From Desulfobacterales bacterium HSG17 (GTDB lineage Bacteria > Desulfobacterota > Desulfobacteria > Desulfobacterales > Desulfococcaceae), in contig JAUCGD010000169.1 in NCBI GenBank assembly GCA_030377945.1, positions 1-6,917 on the forward strand: 6,917 nt of DNA, in the 5' to 3' direction. This document shows positions 1 to 6,896 of this stretch, in pieces. The position numbers were made by a program, and so were the translations under genes. The first letter of the stretch is position 1; every line of letters begins with the position of its first letter. The notes beneath the pieces were generated by a model. It searched no databases. It saw only the letters and a list, made by a program, of their open reading frames with translations, and was not told the origin of the DNA.

Positions 1-755
1 TTATAATTTTAGCAAGTTTAGCTCCCGTTATCGCACCTTACGCTGAAACAGCTATAGTGGGTGATGTGTGGGAACCTTTTTCCAGTAATTTCTATTTAGG
101 TACTGACCATCTGGGAAGAGATCTTTTAACCCGCATGATTTACGGCGCAAGAAATACGGTTGCACTGGCTTTTATTACAACAGTGATCTCTTTTGTTTTT
201 GGAACAACCATGGGTTTTATCGCAGCGGCCAAGGGTGGCTGGGTAGATCAAATTTTCAGCAGGATAAATGATATCTTTATGGCATTCCCCACGCTTATTT
301 TTGCTTTGATGATTCTTTCTGTACTTGGATCATCCATACCCAATTTGATATTTACCATTGCAATACTGGATTCGACCCGGGTCTATCGGTTATCCCGGGC
401 CGTGGCCATGGATATTGAAGTCATGGAATATGTAGAAGTGGCAAGGCTGAGAGGTGAAGGGTTGTGGTGGATTATGCGCCATGAGATCCTGCCCAATGCC
501 ATGCCCCCTCTTGTCGCTGAATTCGGGCTTCGTTTCTGCTTTGTATTTCTCTTCATCGCATCCTTAAGTTTTCTCGGATTAGGATTGCAGCCTCCCCTTG
601 CCGACTGGGGGGGAATGGTCAAAGAAAATGCCGGTGCCATTACTTTTGGAATATTGGTTCCATTGATTCCAGCTGGAGCCATCGCATTTTTAACGGTCGG
701 GGTAAATTTAATTGTTGACTGGTTTCTTCATTTATCAAGCGGATTACACGAATAA
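1..755 (+). CDS. Peptide/opine-type ABC importer permease, DppC family (5' end cut off by window)
   Basis: Inner-membrane permease subunit of a dipeptide/oligopeptide/nickel-type ABC importer; it forms half of the membrane channel with a DppB-type partner that should lie upstream. The reading frame is open from base 3, so the GTG at 57 is only an internal valine: the 18 codons before it encode a membrane-like stretch ending in APVIAPYAE, typical of the first periplasmic loop of DppC. Counting from that GTG, the hallmark GTDHLGRDLLTR lies at residues 15-26, the EAA loop that docks on the ATPase (EYVEVARLRGEG, then RHEILPN) at about 124-147, and the family motif SFLGLGLQPP at 171-180. Several hydrophobic membrane segments flank these. 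About 250 residues are visible; the family usually has about 280-300, so only the cytoplasmic N-terminus and part of the first helix are missing. It ends 15 bases before the ATPase gene, so the two are surely co-transcribed. Family assignment is secure; substrate is unknown. Confidence 0.94.
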   Translation, partial: IILASLAPVIAPYAETAIVGDVWEPFSSNFYLGTDHLGRDLLTRMIYGARNTVALAFITTVISFVFGTTMGFIAAAKGGWVDQIFSRINDIFMAFPTLIFALMILSVLGSSIPNLIFTIAILDSTRVYRLSRAVAMDIEVMEYVEVARLRGEGLWWIMRHEILPNAMPPLVAEFGLRFCFVFLFIASLSFLGLGLQPPLADWGGMVKENAGAITFGILVPLIPAGAIAFLTVGVNLIVDWFLHLSSGLHE

Positions 756-760
756 CAAAA

Positions 761-765
761 AAGGA
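761..765 (+). promoter_or_regulatory. Shine-Dalgarno site of the fused ATPase gene
   Basis: AAGGA sits five bases before the ATG at 771, in the short spacer after the permease stop codon. It fixes the start of the ATPase and supports translation from a polycistronic message. Confidence 0.75.
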
Positions 766-770
766 AAAAA

Positions 771-2399
771 ATGGAAGAAAACAATTTGCTTGAGATAAAA
801 AATCTCTATATTGAGGGATATTATGAAGAACAATGGAATACAATTGTTGAGGATATAAGTCTTACACTGAAAAGAGGTGAAGTCCTTGGCCTGATAGGAG
901 AATCCGGCGCTGGTAAATCCACCATCGGGCTTGCTGCCATGGGGTATACAAGGCAGGGATGCAGGCTTGCATCCGGCTCTATAAATCTTGATGGTGATGA
1001 GTTGTTTGACGCCCTGGATGAAGATTTAAGGGCGGTTCGCGGGTCCAAAATTGCCTATGTGGCTCAAAGTGCTGCTGCCTCTTTTAATCCTTTCCACCGT
1101 GTGATTAAACAATATGCAGAAGCACCGGTTCAACAGGGACTCATGGATTATGATGAAGCTCAAAAAGAGGCCATTGATATTTATCGCCGCCTTTTTCTGC
1201 CCGACCCTGAACAGATCGGGTTCAGATTTCCCCATGAGCTGTCAGGAGGTCAGTTACAAAGAGCCATGGTGGCCATGTCCATGTCCTGTAAACCTGATAT
1301 TATTGTATTTGACGAACCCACCACAGCCCTGGATGTAACCACCCAGATCGAGGTGCTTGCAGCGGTTAAAGAAATCACTGAAAAAATGAATAAGGCCGCT
1401 TTATACATTACCCATGATCTGGCAGTCGTCGCCCAGGTAGCCCACCGGATAATGGTGTTAAGAAACGGCAAACTTGTGGAAGAGGGCGAGACCAGAAGGC
1501 TGATAAAAAAACCAAAAGAAAAATATACCCGTGAGCTGCTTACCGTTCGCACACTCAGAGAAGATAAAGAGATTTCAGATAAAATGGATGTCATTCTTAC
1601 AGTCAAGGATGTGGATGCCACTTATACAGGAGATGAGAAAGTTCTTGAAGATATTGATCTGACTGTGAGACGAGGCAGAACGGTTGCCCTGGTGGGAGAA
1701 TCGGGAAGCGGCAAAAGCACACTGGCAAGAGTTATAGCAGGTCTTTTGCCTGCAATCAAAGGTTCTATTTCTTTTCTTGATCAGGATCTTCCTCTTAAGT
1801 TAAAAGACCGGGACAAAAAAAGCTTAAGAAGACTGCAGATGATCTATCAGATGCCGGATACTGCATTAAATCCCAAACAAACCGTCAGGACAGTCATTGG
1901 CAGGCCTTTACAATTTTATTTTGGGATCAAGGGGTCCGAAGCTGAAAAAAGAATCAGGGAACTTCTCACAAAGATAGAACTGGAACCTGATAAGTATATA
2001 GACCGCCTGACCACTGAACTGTCCGGCGGTGAAAAACAAAGAATTTGCATTGCGCGGGCCCTGGCTGCCGAACCGGAACTAATCATCTGTGATGAGGTGA
2101 CATCTGCTCTGGATCAACTCGTGGCTGAAGGTATTCTCACACTTCTGCAGGACCTGCAGAACGAGATGAATATTTCATATCTTTTTATTACCCACGACCT
2201 GGCCACAGTGAAAGCCATATCAGATAAGATCGTGATCATGCTGGAAGGCAGAATAATTGAACAGGGAGAAAAAAAAGAAATCCTGGAACCGCCATATCAT
2301 GAATACACAGATAAACTGCTGGCTTCGGTGCCTGAGATGGACCCGGACTGGCTTGATAAGCTTTTGAAAGAACGGGCTTCGACTTTTATTAATCAATAG
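771..2399 (+). CDS. Fused two-domain ABC importer ATPase (DppD-DppF type)
   Basis: Cytoplasmic ATPase that powers the importer; one 542-residue chain carries both nucleotide-binding domains that DppD and DppF supply separately, as in GsiA or YejF. Domain 1 (about 5-265): Walker A GESGAGKST 43-51, Q-loop Gln99, signature LSGGQLQR 157-164, Walker B DIIVFDEPTTALD 176-188, H-loop His215. Domain 2 (about 274-520): Walker A GESGSGKST 309-317, Q-loop Gln360, signature LSGGEKQR 417-424, Walker B ELIICDEVTSALD 436-448, H-loop His475. Both catalytic glutamates are present, so both ATP sites look competent. Each domain ends with a short remnant of the oligopeptide-transporter C-terminal extension (YTRELL; YTDKLLASVP). 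The Q-loop of domain 1 is unusual (YVAQSAAASFNP rather than the common FQDP...LNP), a form I associate with importers of alphaproteobacterial type. The gene lies between permease and binding protein, with spacers of 15 and 14 bases. Function is certain at family level; the cargo is not predictable. Confidence 0.96.
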   Translation: MEENNLLEIKNLYIEGYYEEQWNTIVEDISLTLKRGEVLGLIGESGAGKSTIGLAAMGYTRQGCRLASGSINLDGDELFDALDEDLRAVRGSKIAYVAQSAAASFNPFHRVIKQYAEAPVQQGLMDYDEAQKEAIDIYRRLFLPDPEQIGFRFPHELSGGQLQRAMVAMSMSCKPDIIVFDEPTTALDVTTQIEVLAAVKEITEKMNKAALYITHDLAVVAQVAHRIMVLRNGKLVEEGETRRLIKKPKEKYTRELLTVRTLREDKEISDKMDVILTVKDVDATYTGDEKVLEDIDLTVRRGRTVALVGESGSGKSTLARVIAGLLPAIKGSISFLDQDLPLKLKDRDKKSLRRLQMIYQMPDTALNPKQTVRTVIGRPLQFYFGIKGSEAEKRIRELLTKIELEPDKYIDRLTTELSGGEKQRICIARALAAEPELIICDEVTSALDQLVAEGILTLLQDLQNEMNISYLFITHDLATVKAISDKIVIMLEGRIIEQGEKKEILEPPYHEYTDKLLASVPEMDPDWLDKLLKERASTFINQ

Positions 2400-2402
2400 A
2401 AA

Positions 2403-2407
2403 AGGAG
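2403..2407 (+). promoter_or_regulatory. Shine-Dalgarno site of the solute-binding protein gene
   Basis: AGGAG lies six bases before the ATG at 2414, in the 14-base spacer after the ATPase stop codon. It is a stronger match than the site in front of the ATPase, consistent with the higher synthesis usually needed for a binding protein. Confidence 0.8.
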
Positions 2408-2413
2408 AGTGAC

Positions 2414-4003
2414 ATGTCAGAATTATCAAAGTTAACTGAACTGTTTCATCAAAACAAAATCAGTAGAAGACAGTTTATTACCCAGGTTTCAGCTCTTGGT
2501 TTAGCAGTGGCTGTATCCCCTGCTATGTTCTCAGGCATAGCTCATGCGTCTGTTCCCAAAAAAGAAGGGCGTTTAGTAATAGGAATAACAGGAGGGTCAA
2601 CCACTGATTCCATGGACCCTGGAACACTTACTTCCAACATGAACCAGAACGTTAACTGGCAGGCAAGAAACTGTCTTGTGGAAATCGATCATAATTTCAA
2701 TGCCATCCCTGAACTTGCTGAGTCATGGGGATCAACTCCAGACGCAAAAGTGTGGACGTTTAAGCTGCGTAAGGGTGTCGAATTTCACAATGGCAAAACC
2801 ATGACAGCAGAAGATGTGATTTTTTCCATAAACCACCATTTAGGCGAAGAATCCAAATCTGCAGCCAAAGGATATTTAAAAAGTATTGAAAGTATTAAAG
2901 CGGATGGGAAAAATGAAGTCATTTTTACGCTTTCCGGGGGCAGTGCTGATTTTCCGTTTATCCTTGGCGACTATCACTTAACCATTTGTCCCGCCGGAAC
3001 AAATGGCCCGGAATGGGAAAAGGGCATAGGTACCGGAGGTTATATTCTGGAGAGCTGGGAGCCTGGTGTCAGGGCTTTTTCAAAACGCAATCCCAACTAC
3101 TGGAAAGAAGGAAGAGCTCATTTTGATGAGATCGAAACCCTGTCAATTACTGATACCAATGCCAGAACAAATGCATTAAAAACAGGCCAGATAAACTACA
3201 TGGATCGTGTGGAGCTTAAAACAGTCCATCTCATGAAAAAGATGCCGGGTGTAAATGTTTCGGCAATAACGGGAACAGCACATTACACAATCCCCATGCG
3301 CTTAGATCAAAGCCCATACAATGACAATAATGTCAGAACAGCATTAAAACTTGCTGTTGACCGTGAAGAATTAGTAAAACAGATATTACGCGGTTATGGC
3401 GAGCCAGGCAATGATCACCCCATAGCACCTGTCAATAAATATTATGCAAAAAATCTTGAGCAAAGAAAATATGATCCGGATAAGGCCAAATTCCATATGA
3501 AAAAAGCAGGCATGCTGGATCATGTCTTTAATCTGCATACTGCAGATGCCGCATTTGCAGGAGCAGTTGATGCTGCCGTCCTCATGAAGGAACAGGCGAA
3601 AAAAGCAGGTATCAATATAAATGTTGTCAGGGAGCCTGATGATGGATACTGGAGCAATGTCTGGATGAAAAAAGAGTGGTGTATGTGTTATTGGGGAGGA
3701 CGTCCCATTGAAGATATGATGTTCTCAGTTGCATACTCAGACGGAGCTCCATGGAATGATACACTATGGAAAAATGGTAGTTTTGACAAACTGCTGGTGG
3801 ACGCAAGAGCAGAGTTGGATGATGTGAAACGCAGGAAGATGTACGAGGATATGCAGGAAATATGTAGAAATGACAGCGGAACTGTTGTTCCCATGTTCAA
3901 CCAGATGGTTGAAGCCAGTTCAGACAAGCTGGCCCATGGACCTGTCTCAGGGCACATGGCCCTGGATGGAATGAGAATTGGTGAACGCTGGTGGTTCAAT
4001 TAA
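2414..4003 (+). CDS. Tat-exported periplasmic solute-binding protein, family 5 (SBP_bac_5)
   Basis: Periplasmic receptor that captures the substrate and delivers it to the importer encoded just upstream. The 529-residue protein starts with a twin-arginine signal: SRRQFI at residues 17-22, a hydrophobic stretch to about 42, and a probable cleavage after A-H-A at 43-45. No lipobox cysteine is present, so it should be soluble. The mature part has the family 5 layout: a start strand RLVIGITGG, the ESW...WTFKLRKGVEFHNGKTMTAEDV region at about 103-134 (the family signature), and a C-terminal half with NVREALK-like NNVRTALKLAVDREELV and INVVREPDDGYW. It ends in RIGERWWFN. The overall pattern resembles dipeptide/opine-type binding proteins common in Rhizobiales and Rhodobacterales that are annotated without a known ligand. 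It is the last gene of the operon, an inverted order compared with the more usual binding-protein-first arrangement. Two cysteines, Cys423 and Cys425, form a C-M-C motif. Ligand unknown: peptides, opines, or other amino-acid-like compounds are all possible. Confidence 0.95.
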   Translation: MSELSKLTELFHQNKISRRQFITQVSALGLAVAVSPAMFSGIAHASVPKKEGRLVIGITGGSTTDSMDPGTLTSNMNQNVNWQARNCLVEIDHNFNAIPELAESWGSTPDAKVWTFKLRKGVEFHNGKTMTAEDVIFSINHHLGEESKSAAKGYLKSIESIKADGKNEVIFTLSGGSADFPFILGDYHLTICPAGTNGPEWEKGIGTGGYILESWEPGVRAFSKRNPNYWKEGRAHFDEIETLSITDTNARTNALKTGQINYMDRVELKTVHLMKKMPGVNVSAITGTAHYTIPMRLDQSPYNDNNVRTALKLAVDREELVKQILRGYGEPGNDHPIAPVNKYYAKNLEQRKYDPDKAKFHMKKAGMLDHVFNLHTADAAFAGAVDAAVLMKEQAKKAGININVVREPDDGYWSNVWMKKEWCMCYWGGRPIEDMMFSVAYSDGAPWNDTLWKNGSFDKLLVDARAELDDVKRRKMYEDMQEICRNDSGTVVPMFNQMVEASSDKLAHGPVSGHMALDGMRIGERWWFN

Positions 4004-4024
4004 TATCGTTTTTTCAATCTTGAA

Positions 4025-4060
4025 TAAACAGGCCGACACTTTTTGTGTTCGGCCTGTTTA
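4025..4060 (+). terminator. Hairpin between convergent genes, probable (bidirectional) terminator
   Basis: The arms 4025-4039 (TAAACAGGCCGACAC) and 4045-4060 (GTGTTCGGCCTGTTTA) pair over 15 bp with one bulged base and a TTTTT loop. The hairpin lies 21 bases after the binding-protein stop codon and 33 bases beyond the stop of the convergent dehydrogenase gene, the expected place for a shared terminator. Neither side has a clean run of U after the stem; the best is the TGTTTA that is itself part of the stem. It may therefore work with its A-rich/U-rich stem base, or act as an RNA 3' end stabiliser rather than a strong intrinsic terminator. Confidence 0.65.
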
Positions 4061-4093
4061 CATGAGTAACAGATGAAATATATCCGGGAACCC

Positions 4094-5770
4094 TCAAAAA
4101 AAGTCCCTGTTATGGTTCGGACCGATGTGCTTGTAAAATTTTGCGGTCGAAGGGGGTTCCAAGGAGTTCCCGAGGATAAGGTCAGCTGCTTTTTCTGCGA
4201 TCATCATGGTTGGGGCATAAATATTGCCGTTTGTAACATAGGGCATTACAGAGGCATCCACGACGCGCAGATTTTCTGTGCCATGAACTTTCATGGTGTC
4301 AGGATCAACAACTGCCATATCATCCTTGCCCATTTTGCAGGTGCAGGATGGATGAAGTGCTGTTTCAGCATCTTTTGCCACCCAGTCCAGTATTTCCTGA
4401 TCTGTTTCAACTGACGGGCCGGGAGAAATCTCACCGCCGTTGAAATCATCAAAACTTGACTGATTCATGATTTTTCGGGCACATCGGATGGTCTCTACCC
4501 ACTCTCTTTTATCCTGGTCTGTGGATAAATAGTTAAAACGCAGAGCGGGATGCTGCCCGGGATTGGTAGATTTTATTTTGACCGATCCTTTAGCATCTGA
4601 ATACATGGGACCTACATGGACCTGATAGCCATGGTCGCTGCTGGGCTGTGTCCCGTCGTAACGGATAGCCAGGGGAAGGAAATGGAACTGGATATTCGGA
4701 TATTCTACATCATCATTACTCCTGATAAAGCCGCCGGCTTCAAAATGGTTTGTAGCCGCCGCTCCTTTTCGGTGAAACAGCCACTGGTAACCAATAAAAG
4801 GTTTTTTCCACCATTTAAGAGATGGATTCATGGACACGGGTTTTTTACTTTTGTACTGAACATAGACTTCCAGATGGTCCTGCATGTTTTCTCCGACACC
4901 CGGAAGATCATTGACAACATTTATACCAAGTTTTGAAAGCTCCTGGGCATTTCCAATGCCTGACAATTGGAGGATTTGGGGGGAGTTGATGGCACCACCA
5001 CAACAGATGACTTCGCCTGAGCGAATACTTTGTGGTCTACTGTTTTTTCCTTTGATAAACTCCACACCAACCGCTTTTTTCCCGTTAAAAAGGAGTTTGG
5101 TGGTGAGGGCCCGGCAGATGACATCCAGGTTGGAACGAACTTTCATAACAGGATGAAGATAAGCCCTTGCGGCACTGAGACGTCGACCACGACTGATATT
5201 CCGGTCAAATGCACCAAAACCTTCCTGCTGATATCCGTTGACGTCATCGGTCAAAGGATAACCTGCTTCTTTGGCCGAGTTGAGGAATGCACTGAAAAGT
5301 GGATTTTTGCAGGGCCCTGTTTCAAGTGTCAGAGGACCTTCTATACCGTGGTATTTATCAGGTCCTTTAAGTCGGTTCTCAGCCCGTTTGAAATAAGGAA
5401 GATTATGGGCATAATTCCATTGTTCCATACCCTCCTCTTTGGCCCATTTTTCATAGTCCATAGCATTGCCACGGATATAAATCATACCGTTGATACTGGA
5501 TGATCCGCCCAATACCTTTCCCCTGCCGTGAAAAATCTTACGGTTATGCATAAAGGATTCTGGTTCAGATTTATAACACCAGTCATAAAATTTATTTCCA
5601 ATGGGGAACGTCAATCCCGCGGGCATATGGATAAAAATATCCCAGATATAATCTGGGCGGCCGGCTTCTATGACAAGAACATTGTTTGAAGGATCACGGC
5701 TGAGTCGATTAGCCAAAACACAACCGGCAGAACCTCCGCCAATTATTATATAATCATATTTTTTCTTCAC
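4094..5770 (-). CDS. betA: Choline dehydrogenase (BetA-like GMC flavoprotein)
   Basis: FAD enzyme predicted to oxidise choline to betaine aldehyde, and possibly on to glycine betaine, passing electrons to the respiratory chain at the inner membrane. At 558 residues it is almost the length of E. coli BetA (556). In order: FAD-binding GGGSAG at 11-16 and IEAGRPD at 34-40; GMC signature 1 around [14 protein letters not shown] (82-95); [18 protein letters not shown] (173-190); GMC signature 2 [15 protein letters not shown] (259-273); [11 protein letters not shown] (291-301); [11 protein letters not shown] (341-351); the catalytic His473 within [10 protein letters not shown]; and [17 protein letters not shown] (514-530), where Asn516 fits the second active-site position. 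Blocks such as [16 protein letters not shown] and REW...R are shared with BetA from memory of the E. coli protein, which favours choline over other GMC alcohol substrates. The start is GTG with an AGGAG site eight bases upstream. It lies 67 bases downstream of the phosphorylcholine phosphatase homologue on the same strand, which strengthens the choline assignment. A related GMC alcohol dehydrogenase is the main alternative. Confidence 0.85.
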   Translation of the reverse strand: MKKKYDYIIIGGGSAGCVLANRLSRDPSNNVLVIEAGRPDYIWDIFIHMPAGLTFPIGNKFYDWCYKSEPESFMHNRKIFHGRGKVLGGSSSINGMIYIRGNAMDYEKWAKEEGMEQWNYAHNLPYFKRAENRLKGPDKYHGIEGPLTLETGPCKNPLFSAFLNSAKEAGYPLTDDVNGYQQEGFGAFDRNISRGRRLSAARAYLHPVMKVRSNLDVICRALTTKLLFNGKKAVGVEFIKGKNSRPQSIRSGEVICCGGAINSPQILQLSGIGNAQELSKLGINVVNDLPGVGENMQDHLEVYVQYKSKKPVSMNPSLKWWKKPFIGYQWLFHRKGAAATNHFEAGGFIRSNDDVEYPNIQFHFLPLAIRYDGTQPSSDHGYQVHVGPMYSDAKGSVKIKSTNPGQHPALRFNYLSTDQDKREWVETIRCARKIMNQSSFDDFNGGEISPGPSVETDQEILDWVAKDAETALHPSCTCKMGKDDMAVVDPDTMKVHGTENLRVVDASVMPYVTNGNIYAPTMMIAEKAADLILGNSLEPPSTAKFYKHIGPNHNRDFF

Positions 5771-5778
5771 TCTTAAAA

Positions 5779-5783
5779 CTCCT
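5779..5783 (-). promoter_or_regulatory. Shine-Dalgarno site that decides the GTG start of betA
   Basis: Read on the minus strand the site is AAAGGAG, with AGGAG at these positions, eight bases before the GTG at 5770-5768. It supports the GTG as the true start: the protein then begins [13 protein letters not shown], the usual distance ahead of the FAD-binding glycines. The 67-base gap to the upstream gene shows no convincing promoter or terminator, so read-through from the phosphatase gene is likely. Confidence 0.8.
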
Positions 5784-5837
5784 TTACGCTAATTAATAAA
5801 AAATTTATTCAATCTTACCGAAAATATGTGCCACAGG

Positions 5838-6896
5838 TTATTCGCCTTTTGGCTTTATGCCGATATCTTCAGGTCTTACCATGATCCAGTTCTTGTCTCC
5901 CGTGACATCAAGGCCCAGTTCTTTTTCTTGCTCGGCACGCTTTTGATATTCTTTTCGAGTATTATTCCAGTCTTCTTCCTTATGATTGATCCACAGTTTT
6001 ATTCCTCCCTTGCTGTAGTCGGAGTAAAACAACATAAAGTGGTCGCTAGGTGAGTCTCCAGCAACCATGACGGGATGTTTTAAAGGGTGTATATATTCTT
6101 TGATAGCTGCAACCTTACCTGCATACAGGGTATCGGGGCTCCAGATGGTTGGAGTAATTTCCATGTTATAATGGTCTTCTTTTGTAAAATTTTCATCCCA
6201 GAAATGACCATCTAAAATCTGTTTCCGGGCTGTGGTCACCTTTTGAGTCTTCCGATCTTTTAGAAGGCAGGAAAGGCCGATAACATTTTCAGGTTTGACA
6301 TTTAGTCCGTACTTTGGATCGGAAACGATCATTCGTATCAAATCTTCAAGAGCGGCTGTGATCACATAGACTTCAATACCATTCATCTGCAAGGCATTGA
6401 TTAACTCGCGCTGTGCCGGATAGATACGGGGTGATTCCTGCTGAAAATCAACCAATTTGCCTTTATTCCAGTGTTTACAATGTATCACTTTTCCATTGCG
6501 TGCAAACAAGTCATCCGCATGTTCTTTAAGTTGAGTGAGTGTGAAACCGGAAAAAATTTGGGCAAACCATGGATACCCAATCTTGTGATCTATATTGTAA
6601 AGTTTAAATCCATAAGAAATCAGTGTATCATCAGGTTGAAAAGGTATGATTTGGAGAGATGGGTCCATTGTATGCCTGGTTAAAATATCTTTATTTTCCA
6701 GATAAGCAAGGAGGGTTTCTTCCATATCCTGATGCCATATGGTGTTATCTGCATCAAAAACTGCATATTCTCCCTGGTGGGCCTGCAGATCGATAAGTTT
6801 ATCGATCAATGCTGCTTCTTTTGTTGGCCAATATTTCAATATTTTATCTCCAAAAACAGGAGGTTGACAGAAATTTTCCCCTATACCTGCACCCAA
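5838..6896 (-). CDS. pchP: HAD-family phosphorylcholine phosphatase homologue (start uncertain)
   Basis: Predicted to hydrolyse phosphocholine to choline and phosphate. From TTG at 6896 it has 352 residues. HAD motifs: I, FDADNT with nucleophile Asp48 and acid Asp50; II, VYVITAA with Thr180; III, Lys261 in AGKVAAI; IV, GDSPSD with Asp281 and Asp285. Long blocks match my recollection of P. aeruginosa PchP: DPSLQIIPF, YPWFAQIFSGFTL, KPENVIGL, TTARKQI, and the C-terminal NW-(I/V)-(M/I)-V. Pseudomonas PchP has motif IV with one residue more (GDTPDSD). That enzyme is periplasmic, but no signal peptide is visible here: an in-frame TAA at 6914-6912 stops the frame only five codons above the TTG. A second TTG at 6839 (before KYWPTKEAAL) has GGAG eight bases upstream and begins close to the conserved part. 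The protein may be cytoplasmic, or its 5' end may be damaged or mis-sequenced. It is followed by betA on the same strand, a natural next step. Family is certain; substrate specificity is inferred. Confidence 0.8.
   Translation of the reverse strand: MGAGIGENFCQPPVFGDKILKYWPTKEAALIDKLIDLQAHQGEYAVFDADNTIWHQDMEETLLAYLENKDILTRHTMDPSLQIIPFQPDDTLISYGFKLYNIDHKIGYPWFAQIFSGFTLTQLKEHADDLFARNGKVIHCKHWNKGKLVDFQQESPRIYPAQRELINALQMNGIEVYVITAALEDLIRMIVSDPKYGLNVKPENVIGLSCLLKDRKTQKVTTARKQILDGHFWDENFTKEDHYNMEITPTIWSPDTLYAGKVAAIKEYIHPLKHPVMVAGDSPSDHFMLFYSDYSKGGIKLWINHKEEDWNNTRKEYQKRAEQEKELGLDVTGDKNWIMVRPEDIGIKPKGE
6788..6807. repeat. Near-perfect palindrome in the 5' part of pchP
   Basis: The arms GATCGATAA (6788-6796) and TTATCGATC (6799-6807) are exact reverse complements separated by two bases. 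The stretch encodes the repeated peptide LIDKLID, which explains much of the symmetry. It may be a chance product of codon choice; an operator or hairpin role close to the gene start is possible but unsupported. Confidence 0.5.
6848..6851 (-). promoter_or_regulatory. Possible Shine-Dalgarno site for an internal TTG start of pchP
   Basis: On the minus strand GGAG at these positions is followed after eight bases by TTG (6839-6837), giving a protein that starts at Lys-Tyr-Trp-Pro, near the first conserved residues. No comparable site precedes the TTG at 6896, where the upstream bases read ACAACTTCC. This makes the shorter form (333 residues) a real alternative, but GGAG within coding DNA can occur by chance. 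Confidence 0.35.

Noticed and set aside
57..59. GTG as the start of the permease gene
   Set aside because: The frame is open to the window edge and the upstream codons encode the expected end of the first membrane segment and APVIAPYAE loop of DppC proteins; the true start lies outside the window.
1250..1621. Open frame on the minus strand, 123 codons
   Set aside because: It is fully antisense to the conserved first ATPase domain, with serine/threonine-rich low-information content and no recognisable motif; a shadow of the real gene.
3982..4014. Weak stem (TGAAC/GTTCA) followed by TTTTTT as a terminator of the binding-protein gene
   Set aside because: The stem has only five pairs, lies inside the coding sequence, and is separated from the T-run by ten bases. 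The hairpin at 4025-4060 is a far better candidate.
4073..4414. Open frame on the plus strand, 113 codons, after the hairpin
   Set aside because: It runs antisense through the conserved C-terminus of betA, including the active-site His region, and its content is what the complement of that gene would give.
5030..5503. Open frame on the plus strand, 157 codons
   Set aside because: It lies entirely opposite the conserved central part of betA, resembles no family, and has no convincing ribosome binding site.
5771..5837. Promoter or terminator between pchP and betA
   Set aside because: The 67 bases are AT-rich with only a weak AATAAA/TTTATT symmetry and no clear -35/-10 pair or stem with U-run; simple read-through is the better explanation.
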